Positions 58,100-64,000 of a stretch of 64,000 bases of DNA are shown in pieces (position 1 is the stretch's first letter; each line of letters begins with the position of its first letter). Made by a program: the position numbers and the translations under genes. The stretch is taken from assembly GCF_003054555.1 (NCBI RefSeq), contig NZ_CP026304.1, forward strand, positions 5,828,001 through 5,892,000, given 5' to 3'. The stretch is from Streptomyces lunaelactis (GTDB lineage Bacteria; Actinomycetota; Actinomycetes; Streptomycetales; Streptomycetaceae). Under the pieces are notes generated by a model. That model was given only the letters and a program-made list of their open reading frames with translations. It did not search any database and was not told the DNA's origin.

Positions 58100-58444
58100 G
58101 TGGACATCAAGACCGCCTCGTCCCTCCACCGCCTCCGTCTGGTCTCCGCGCCGGAGGCCGTCTCCTTCCTTCTGCTGCTCGTCTGCTCCGTGCTCAAGCG
58201 CACCACGGAGTTCAACGCGGTCCCGGTCATGGGCGCGGTCCACGGCGTGCTCTTCATCCTGTACGTGATCTTCTGGCTTGACGCCTGGAACCGCACCAAG
58301 TGGAACGCGAAGACCGCGGCCCTCTACTTCGTGCTCTCCGTGCTCCCCTTCGGCGGCTTCTTCGCCGAGCGCAAGCTCAAGCGCGCGGCCGACGACGAGG
58401 TCATCGCCTCCCGCGCCCACCGCGAGGGCAAGGTCAGCGCATGA
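58100..58444 (+). CDS. DUF3817 membrane protein
   Basis: The 114-aa protein has three hydrophobic segments (about 18-34, 44-60, 72-86) and the family core [20 protein letters not shown] followed by [11 protein letters not shown] 58100 starts it. Its stop overlaps the next start as ATGA. A second DUF3817 gene lies 1.0 kb downstream. Function unknown. Confidence 0.82.
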   Translation: MDIKTASSLHRLRLVSAPEAVSFLLLLVCSVLKRTTEFNAVPVMGAVHGVLFILYVIFWLDAWNRTKWNAKTAALYFVLSVLPFGGFFAERKLKRAADDEVIASRAHREGKVSA

Positions 58445-58734
58445 TCGTCGCCTTCTCCGTCACTCCTCTGGGTGTCGGCGAGGACGTCGGTGAATACGTC
58501 GCCGACGCCGTTCGTGTCGTCCGCGAGTCCGGTCTGCCCAACCGCACGGACGCGATGTTCACCTCCGTCGAGGGCGACTGGGACGAGGTGATGGACGTGG
58601 TCAAACGTGCCGTTGCGGCGGTCGAGGCCCGTGCGCCGCGCGTCTCCGTCGTCCTGAAGGCCGACATCAGACCCGGCGTCACCGACGGACTCAGCTCCAA
58701 GGTCGAGACCGTCGAGCGGCATCTGTCGGCCTGA
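58441..58734 (+). CDS. MTH1187-family thiamine-binding-type protein
   Basis: The 97-aa ferredoxin-like protein starts [31 protein letters not shown] and has [22 protein letters not shown], matching the MTH1187/YkoF-related family; some members bind thiamine or related pyrimidines. It is coupled to the DUF3817 membrane protein by a 4-bp overlap, so the pair may work together in uptake or sensing (inference). Confidence 0.85.
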   Translation: MIVAFSVTPLGVGEDVGEYVADAVRVVRESGLPNRTDAMFTSVEGDWDEVMDVVKRAVAAVEARAPRVSVVLKADIRPGVTDGLSSKVETVERHLSA

Positions 58735-58836
58735 CCGGCCGGGCAGGTAGCGGTCACAGCGCGTCCGGCCGCGGCACCGTCAGCGCGATCCCGAGCGGCC
58801 CTCCGCTCGTGCAGCGACCGAAGTGCGAGACGGGGC

Positions 58837-58865
58837 TGACCGGCATATGACCAGTCGGTAGGGTC
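58837..58865 (+). promoter_or_regulatory. Promoter of the second MarR gene, likely leaderless
   Basis: CTGACC (58837-58842) and TAGGGT (58860-58865) are spaced by 17 bp. Transcription should begin 6-7 bases later, at or next to the GTG start (58872). Confidence 0.65.
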
Positions 58866-58871
58866 GGTGCC

Positions 58872-59381
58872 GTGCCGAAGCCGCTCAGTCTCCCCTTCGA
58901 TCCCATCGCCCGAGCCGACGAGCTCTGGCAGCAGCGATGGGGTCCCGTGCCCTCGATGGCCGCGATCACCTCGATCATGCGCGCGCACCAGATCCTGCTC
59001 GCCGAGGTCGACGCGGTCGTCAGGCCGTACGGACTGACCTTCGCGCGGTACGAAGCGCTGGTGCTGCTCACCTTCTCCAAGGCCGGTGAGCTGCCGATGT
59101 CCAAGATCGGCGAGCGGCTGATGGTCCACCCGACCTCGGTGACCAACACCGTGGACCGGCTGGTCAGGTCCGGTCTGGTCGACAAGCGGCCCAATCCCAA
59201 CGACGGGCGCGGCACGCTCGCCTCCATCACGGACAAGGGCCGGGAGGTCGTCGAGGCGGCCACCCGCGCGCTGATGGAGATGGACTTCGGGCTCGGTGCC
59301 TATGACGAGGAGGAGTGCGCGGAGATCTTCGCGATGCTCCGCCCGCTGCGGGTCTCGGCGCACGACTTCGACGAGCAGTAG
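58872..59381 (+). CDS. MarR-family transcriptional regulator
   Basis: The 169-aa protein has an N-terminal dimer helix (ITSIMRAHQILLAEVDAVV) and the winged helix LTFARYEALVLLTFSKAGELPMSKIGERLMVHPTSVTNTVDRLVRSGLVDKRPNPNDGRG. It lies between two DUF3817 genes and upstream of icmA, any of which could be targets. GTG 58872 probably starts a leaderless message. Confidence 0.9.
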   Translation: MPKPLSLPFDPIARADELWQQRWGPVPSMAAITSIMRAHQILLAEVDAVVRPYGLTFARYEALVLLTFSKAGELPMSKIGERLMVHPTSVTNTVDRLVRSGLVDKRPNPNDGRGTLASITDKGREVVEAATRALMEMDFGLGAYDEEECAEIFAMLRPLRVSAHDFDEQ

Positions 59382-59457
59382 CCGGGGAGCGGAGGCCCCG
59401 GCCCGAGGCCCCGACCCACGCGAAGATCGCCCATTGCGTCCGGTTACGCTCGTGGCC

Positions 59458-59784
59458 ATGAAGTCGAATGTGCTGTCCCGTTACCGGGTGATGGCGTACG
59501 TCACCGCCGTATGGCTGCTGGTCTTCACCGTGGCGATCATCGCGAAGTACGCCTTCGAGGCCGGCGACACCATGCTGATCTCGCAGATCCACGGTGTGCT
59601 GTTCATCATCTACGTGATTTTCGCCTTCGATCTCGGCTCCAAGGCGAAGTGGCCCTTCCCGAAGCTGCTGTGGGTGCTGGCCGCCGGCTGCATCCCTGTG
59701 GCCTCGTTCTTTGTCGAGCCGAAGATCACCCGCGAGATCCGGCCGCTGATCACGGACGGCAGCGCGGCGACCGCCGAGGCGTAG
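59458..59784 (+). CDS. DUF3817 membrane protein, second copy
   Basis: The 108-aa protein has three helices (about 8-28, 38-55, 66-82) and the core QIHGVLFIIYVIFAFDLGSKAKW, ending with FVEPKITREI. It shares the HGVLF-I-YVIF core with the 58.1-kb copy but is otherwise diverged. ATG 59458 starts it; a terminator follows. Confidence 0.8.
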   Translation: MKSNVLSRYRVMAYVTAVWLLVFTVAIIAKYAFEAGDTMLISQIHGVLFIIYVIFAFDLGSKAKWPFPKLLWVLAAGCIPVASFFVEPKITREIRPLITDGSAATAEA

Positions 59785-59800
59785 GGCCCCTGGCCTCCCC

Positions 59801-59828
59801 GAAGCCCCGTACGCATGTGCGGGGCTTC
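59801..59828 (+). terminator. Terminator after the second DUF3817 gene
   Basis: GAAGCCCCG (59801-59809) pairs with CGGGGCTTC (59820-59828), followed by TCCC. Confidence 0.65.
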
Positions 59829-59838
59829 TCCCATCGAC

Positions 59839-59862
59839 ATTTACTAGGACGTCCTAGTAAAT
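59839..59862. promoter_or_regulatory. Perfect 24-bp palindromic operator upstream of icmA
   Basis: The half-site ATTTACTAGGAC (59839-59850) is followed immediately by its exact reverse complement GTCCTAGTAAAT (59851-59862). It ends 8 bp before the icmA ATG and covers a TAGTAA -10-like hexamer, so a bound TetR- or MarR-type protein would block transcription. Confidence 0.75.
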
Positions 59863-59870
59863 TCAAGGGT

Positions 59871-61571
59871 ATGGACGCTGACGCCATCGAGGAAGGCCGC
59901 CAACGCTGGCAGGCCCGTTACGACAAGGCCCGCAAGCGGGACGCGGACTTCACCACGCTCTCCGGGGATCCGGTCGAGCCCGCCTACGGGCCCCGGCCCG
60001 GGGACACCTACGACGGCTTCGAGCGGATCGGCTGGCCGGGGGAGTACCCCTTCACCCGCGGTCTGTACCCGACCGGCTACCGCGGCCGCACCTGGACCAT
60101 CCGCCAGTTCGCCGGCTTCGGCAACGCCGAGCAGACCAACGAGCGCTACAAGATGATCCTGGCGAACGGCGGCGGCGGGCTCTCCGTCGCCTTCGACATG
60201 CCGACGCTCATGGGCCGCGACTCCGACGACCCGCGCTCGCTCGGCGAGGTCGGCCACTGCGGTGTCGCCATCGACTCGGCCGCCGACATGGAGGTCCTGT
60301 TCAAGGACATCCCGCTCGGTGATGTCACCACCTCGATGACGATCAGCGGCCCGGCCGTCCCGGTCTTCTGCATGTATCTGGTCGCGGCCGAGCGCCAGGG
60401 CATCGACCCGGCCTTGCTCAACGGCACGCTGCAGACCGACATCTTCAAGGAGTACATCGCGCAGAAGGAGTGGCTCTTCCAGCCCGAGCCGCATCTGCGT
60501 CTGATCGGCGACCTGATGGAGCACTGCGCGCGGAGCATCCCCGCGTACAAGCCTCTCTCCGTCTCCGGTTACCACATCCGCGAGGCGGGCGCGACTGCCG
60601 CGCAGGAGCTCGCGTACACGCTGGCCGACGGCTTCGGCTATGTCGAGCTGGGGCTGAGCCGCGGTATGGACGTGGACCACTTCGCGCCCGGCCTCTCCTT
60701 CTTCTTCGACGCGCACCTCGACTTCTTCGAGGAGATCGCCAAGTTCCGGGCGGCACGACGGATCTGGGCGCGCTGGATGAAGGAGGTGTACGGCGCCGAG
60801 ACCGACAAGGCGCAGTGGCTCCGCTTCCACACCCAGACCGCGGGCGTCTCGCTCACCGCCCAGCAGCCGTACAACAACGTCGTACGGACGGCGGTCGAGG
60901 CGCTCTCCGCGATCCTCGGCGGCACCAACTCCCTGCACACCAACGCCCTGGACGAGACCCTCGCCCTGCCGAGCGAGCAGGCCGCCGAGATCGCGCTCCG
61001 TACCCAGCAGGTGCTGATGGAGGAGACCGGCGTCGCCAATGTCGCCGACCCGCTGGGCGGCTCCTGGTACGTGGAGCAGCTCACCGACCGGATCGAGGCC
61101 GACGCCGAGAAGATCTTCGACCAGATCAGGGAGCGCGGCCGGCGGGCGCACCCGGACGGCAAGCACCCCATCGGCCCGATCACCTCGGGCATCCTGCGCG
61201 GTATCGAGGACGGCTGGTTCACCGGCGAGATCGCCGAGTCCGCCTTCCAGTACCAGCGGTCCCTGGAGAAGGGTGACAAGCGGGTCGTCGGCGTCAATGT
61301 GCACCACGGCTCGGTCACCGGCGACCTGGAGATCCTGCGGGTCAGCCACGAGGTCGAGCGCGAGCAGGTGCGGGTCCTGGCGGGCCGCAAGTCGGGCCGT
61401 GACGACGCTCGTGTACGGGTCTCGCTGAACGCGATGCTGGCCGCCGCGCGGGACGGCTCCAACATGATCGCGCCGATGCTGGACGCGGTCCGGGCCGAGG
61501 CGACCCTGGGCGAGATCTGCGATGTGCTCCGGGACGAGTGGGGAACGTACACCGAGCCCCCCGGCTTCTGA
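59871..61571 (+). CDS. icmA: Isobutyryl-CoA mutase large subunit
   Basis: B12-dependent rearrangement of isobutyryl-CoA to n-butyryl-CoA. The 566-aa length equals known IcmA and lacks the C-terminal B12-binding domain of methylmalonyl-CoA mutase, which must come from a separate IcmB not in this window. Specificity residues are F80 (TIRQFAGFG) and Q198 (KEYIAQKEW), where methylmalonyl-CoA mutases have Tyr and Arg. LGGTNSLHTNALDE and GGSWYVE are family motifs. The ATG lies just after an AAGGG and a perfect 24-bp palindrome; the short leader suggests a nearly leaderless message. Confidence 0.93.
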   Translation: MDADAIEEGRQRWQARYDKARKRDADFTTLSGDPVEPAYGPRPGDTYDGFERIGWPGEYPFTRGLYPTGYRGRTWTIRQFAGFGNAEQTNERYKMILANGGGGLSVAFDMPTLMGRDSDDPRSLGEVGHCGVAIDSAADMEVLFKDIPLGDVTTSMTISGPAVPVFCMYLVAAERQGIDPALLNGTLQTDIFKEYIAQKEWLFQPEPHLRLIGDLMEHCARSIPAYKPLSVSGYHIREAGATAAQELAYTLADGFGYVELGLSRGMDVDHFAPGLSFFFDAHLDFFEEIAKFRAARRIWARWMKEVYGAETDKAQWLRFHTQTAGVSLTAQQPYNNVVRTAVEALSAILGGTNSLHTNALDETLALPSEQAAEIALRTQQVLMEETGVANVADPLGGSWYVEQLTDRIEADAEKIFDQIRERGRRAHPDGKHPIGPITSGILRGIEDGWFTGEIAESAFQYQRSLEKGDKRVVGVNVHHGSVTGDLEILRVSHEVEREQVRVLAGRKSGRDDARVRVSLNAMLAAARDGSNMIAPMLDAVRAEATLGEICDVLRDEWGTYTEPPGF

Positions 61572-61602
61572 CGTAACCCGGAGCTCCGCCCCGGACCCCG
61601 CG

Positions 61603-61651
61603 CCTCAATCGCCGGCGAGGCTGACAAAGTCAGCCCGTCCGGCGTTTGAGG
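61603..61651. repeat. Dispersed palindromic repeat overlapping a kinase gene end
   Basis: CCTCAATCGCCGG (61603-61615) pairs, with one mismatch, with CCGGCGTTTGAGG (61639-61651); inner GGCTGAC/GTCAGCC flanks an AAA loop. The left flank also matches the 38.0-kb copy. It lies between convergent icmA and the kinase gene and encodes the kinase tail. Confidence 0.8.
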
Positions 61652-63026
61652 GGAACGTCAGCCGGAACACCGCCCCGCCCCCCGCCCCCTCCTCCGCCGT
61701 CAGTTCCGCGCCGTGCGCGCGTGCGATCTGGCGGGCCATCGCCAGGCCCAGGCCCGAACCCGGCAGCGCGCGCGCCGTCTCCGCCCGGTAGAAGCGGTCG
61801 AAGACGTACGGGAGGTCCTCCGGCGCGATACCCGGACCATGGTCCCGCACCGTCAACTCCCTCGTACTGAGCGCGACATCGACCGCCGACCCGGCCGGGC
61901 TGAACTTGGCCGCGTTGTCCAGCAGATTCGTCAGCAGCCGCGACAGCCGCGACGGCACCCCGGGCAGCCCCAGCCCCGCCGCCGCATCGTCGATGTACAG
62001 CGTGAACGCGACCTCCGGCCAGTGCGCGCGGGCCATCTCGACCGAGTGCTCGGCGAGCGCCGCGATGCGGACCGTCTCCAGGAGCGGCTGCGGCTCCTCG
62101 TCCCTGGCGAGTTCGATCAAGTCGTTGACCAGACCGGTGACTTCACGCAGCTGGCGCGTAAGTGCGGCGGACGCGCGCGCACGCTGCGCCTCGCTGAGGC
62201 GGTCCGCCCGCGCCAGCAGCTCCGCATTGGTGCGCAGCGCCGTCAGCGGCGTCCGGAGCTCGTGCGACGCGTCCGCCACCAGGCGGCGCTGCGCCGTGAC
62301 CGACTGCTCCAGCTCCCCGAGCATCGTGTTGAACGACCCGGCCAGCCGCGTCACCTCGTCCTCCCGGCCCGGCGGACCCGCCGGGAGCTCGATGCGGTGG
62401 CGCGGATCGCGGGTCGCAGCGATGTGCTCGGCGGTCGCGGTGAGCCGGGCCACGGGAGCAAGGCCCGTACGGGACACCCAGTACCCCAGCAGGCCCGCGA
62501 GCAGCACACCCGCCGCGCCCGCCCCCGCGAGCAGCCAGGCCGCCTGACGTACGCCCTTCTCCACCGTGTCCGCGCGCAGCGCGACCTGGAGCGCCTCGCC
62601 CCGGCCGAACGTGGTCGTCAGCATCCGCGCCGGATGCCCGAAGAGGGTGACATTGCTGAAGTACGGGGCCCGTTCCCCGGCGGCGACCTCGCGCACGGGC
62701 ACAACTACCGGGAGGAGATAGGGCTCCGCGGGGTCCTGCGCCGGCGCCGCGGGGACGATCTGCGCGCAGGCCGGAGCCGACAGAAAGCGGCACTCGCCCG
62801 CCACCATCCCCGGACCCTCGTCCCGGTTCTGCTGGGTGACCAGCGTCGCCGACTGCGTCAGATTCAGATCGAGCTGGTGGTTCAGCTCGTACCGGATCAC
62901 GAAGAACGCGGCCGTGCAGATGCCCACCGCGACCAGGGCGACGGCCGCCGACGCGGCGAGGGCCAGTCGCGTACGCAGCGGCCGGTGCCGGCGCCAGCGA
63001 GCGCCCAGCCGGCGCCGGGCGCTCAT
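61605..63026 (-). CDS. Sensor histidine kinase (HAMP, HisKA)
   Basis: The 473-aa protein has TM1 (about 20-45), an extracytoplasmic sensor region (46-161), TM2 (about 163-186), HAMP (187-240), a HisKA box with H255 (DASHELRTPLTALRTNAELL) and an HATPase domain (NLLDNAAKFSPAGS, DHGPGIAPEDLPYVFDRFYR, GSGLGLAMARQIA). The last 14 residues (SNAGRADFVSLAGD) come from a dispersed palindromic repeat and replace or extend the normal tail. ATG 63026 overlaps the regulator stop as ATGA. Confidence 0.93.
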   Translation of the reverse strand: MSARRRLGARWRRHRPLRTRLALAASAAVALVAVGICTAAFFVIRYELNHQLDLNLTQSATLVTQQNRDEGPGMVAGECRFLSAPACAQIVPAAPAQDPAEPYLLPVVVPVREVAAGERAPYFSNVTLFGHPARMLTTTFGRGEALQVALRADTVEKGVRQAAWLLAGAGAAGVLLAGLLGYWVSRTGLAPVARLTATAEHIAATRDPRHRIELPAGPPGREDEVTRLAGSFNTMLGELEQSVTAQRRLVADASHELRTPLTALRTNAELLARADRLSEAQRARASAALTRQLREVTGLVNDLIELARDEEPQPLLETVRIAALAEHSVEMARAHWPEVAFTLYIDDAAAGLGLPGVPSRLSRLLTNLLDNAAKFSPAGSAVDVALSTRELTVRDHGPGIAPEDLPYVFDRFYRAETARALPGSGLGLAMARQIARAHGAELTAEEGAGGGAVFRLTFPSNAGRADFVSLAGD

Positions 63027-63703
63027 GACAGGTCCAGCCGGTAGCCGACCCCGTGCACCGTATGGACCAGGCGCGGCTCACCGCCCGCCTCCAGCTTGCG
63101 GCGCAGATAACCGACGTACACGGCAAGGGAGTTGGAGGCGGGGCCGAAGTCCCGTCCCCACACCAGCTCCAGGATCAGCTCGCGGGGGAGCACCTGCCCG
63201 GGATGGCGCAGCAGCAGTTCGAGCAGCGTGAACTCGGTACGGCTGAACTCCAGTGACCGGCCGCCCCGACTGCCCGTGCGCGTGTCGGGGTCCACCGTCA
63301 GACCGGCGAAGGACAGCCCGCCCGACTCCTCGGGCAGGGGAGCGGCGCGTCGCAGCAACGCCCGTACGCGCGCGGTCAGTTCGTCCAGCGCGAAGGGCTT
63401 CACCAGATAGTCGTCGGCGCCCGCGTCCAGGCCGTCGACACGCTCGCTGACCGAGTCCAGCGCGGTCAGTACGAGCACCGGCGTATGGTCCTCCATCGCC
63501 CGCAGCCGACGGCAGAAGCCGAGCCCGTCGAGCACCGGCATCATCACATCGAGGACGATCGCGTCCGGCTGCCACGACGCCACGGCCGAGAGCGCGGCGA
63601 GACCGTCGCCCACGCCGCGCACCTCATAGCCATCGAGGGCCAGTCCGTCCTCGACCGCGGCGCGTACTTCGGGCTCGTCGTCGACAACCAGGATCTTCGT
63701 CAT
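63023..63703 (-). CDS. OmpR-family response regulator
   Basis: The 226-aa protein has a receiver domain (DDE at 8-10, D52 in AIVLDVMMP, K in YLVKPFALDE) and a winged-helix output domain (LEFSRTEFTLLELLLRHPGQVLPRELILELVWG, VYVGYLRRKLE, VHTVHGVGYRL). It is coupled to the downstream kinase. ATG 63703 has no clear ribosome site; TTG 63709 is an alternative. Divergent from the murG-like gene. Confidence 0.93.
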   Translation of the reverse strand: MTKILVVDDEPEVRAAVEDGLALDGYEVRGVGDGLAALSAVASWQPDAIVLDVMMPVLDGLGFCRRLRAMEDHTPVLVLTALDSVSERVDGLDAGADDYLVKPFALDELTARVRALLRRAAPLPEESGGLSFAGLTVDPDTRTGSRGGRSLEFSRTEFTLLELLLRHPGQVLPRELILELVWGRDFGPASNSLAVYVGYLRRKLEAGGEPRLVHTVHGVGYRLDLS

Positions 63704-63766
63704 GGGCAAAGACTGCCAAAGCGTGGTCTTAGAACCCTCTTAAGGGGTTTCGCGAGCGTGGCCGCC

Positions 63767-64000
63767 ATGCGCACACCACTGGGCTCTCCGGGCTCTCCAC
63801 CGGGCACACCACTTCGCACACCACTCTCCGTCGTGATCGGTGCGGGCGGCACCGGCGGCCACATCTACCCCGGGCTCGCGCTCGCCGACGCACTGCGCCG
63901 GGCCGCCCCCGACGCGGTGATCTCCTTCGTCGGTACGACGCGCGGCCTGGAGACCGAGCTGATCCCGGCCGCCGGGCACCGCCTCCACACCGTTGACATG
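63767..64000 (+). CDS. MurG-like glycosyltransferase, 3' end outside window
   Basis: Only 78 codons are visible. After a repetitive Pro/Ser/Thr/Gly start (MRTPLGSPGSPPGTPLRTPL) comes VVIGAGGTGGHIYPGLALADALRR, the N-terminal UDP-sugar/lipid loop signature of MurG, then ISFVGTTRGLETELIPAAGH. MurG adds GlcNAc to lipid I in peptidoglycan synthesis. No division-wall cluster genes are visible, so this may be a second MurG-type enzyme. GTG 63758 is an in-frame alternative start. Confidence 0.8.
   Translation, partial: MRTPLGSPGSPPGTPLRTPLSVVIGAGGTGGHIYPGLALADALRRAAPDAVISFVGTTRGLETELIPAAGHRLHTVDM

Overview
The window comes from a high-GC actinobacterium, almost certainly a Streptomyces. Evidence is the strong third-position GC bias, many GTG and TTG starts, TAGGGT/TAGGCT-type -10 boxes, a sigma-R type promoter at rpmE, dre-like boxes at a chitinase, and a FilP/Scy cytoskeletal pair. 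Gene order follows the conserved core of Streptomyces chromosomes. It is mostly housekeeping DNA, with islands of poorly understood membrane and regulatory genes.

Layout. 1-456: lower-GC hypothetical DNA abutting the 3' end of a tRNA-Arg(CCG) gene, possibly the edge of an integrated element. 0.7-9.8 kb: an orphan response regulator, an ArgS-like protein without its catalytic core, then lysA, hom, thrC, thrB (aspartate-family amino acids) and rho. 9.9-13 kb: a secreted trypsin-like protease and an LCP cell-wall protein. 13-19.7 kb: rpmE, prfA, prmC, tsaC, a low-molecular-weight phosphatase homologue lacking its nucleophilic Cys, an SHMT and a WecA/MraY-family transferase. 20-27.8 kb: the whole F1Fo ATP synthase operon atpIBEFHAGDC, then a DUF2550 gene. 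28.5-39.4 kb: a GH18 chitinase, a two-component pair, a membrane protein, a PduO-type cobalamin adenosyltransferase, a 3-hydroxyacyl-CoA dehydrogenase, a STAS protein, a membrane-anchored P-loop protein, nucS and an SCO5389-family gene.

39.5-52.3 kb: an LLM-family oxidoreductase, a small zinc-binding protein, two paralogous ABC exporter pairs bracketing an unknown protein, a Kir-like membrane protein and a MITE-like element, then filP and scy. 52.4-64 kb: methylmalonyl-CoA epimerase, thiolase, meaB, MarR, three tandem AIM24 genes, two DUF3817 genes with a thiamine-binding-type protein and a second MarR, icmA, a two-component pair, and the start of a murG-like gene.

How genes connect. Acyl-CoA and B12 metabolism recurs: cobalamin adenosyltransferase (33.2 kb), hydroxyacyl-CoA dehydrogenase (33.9 kb), epimerase, thiolase and meaB (52-55 kb), and icmA (59.9 kb). 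Cell-envelope and polar-growth functions recur too (LCP, WecA-like, FilP/Scy, MurG-like).

The most interesting signals are the ArgS-like protein beside tRNA-Arg, the Cys-to-Ser phosphatase, the P-loop/TM/mucin-like protein with Arg in place of the Walker-A Lys, the filter-less Kir-like protein whose stop codon lies in a MITE terminus, the perfect 24-bp palindrome at icmA, and a palindromic repeat family that encodes the tail of a sensor kinase.
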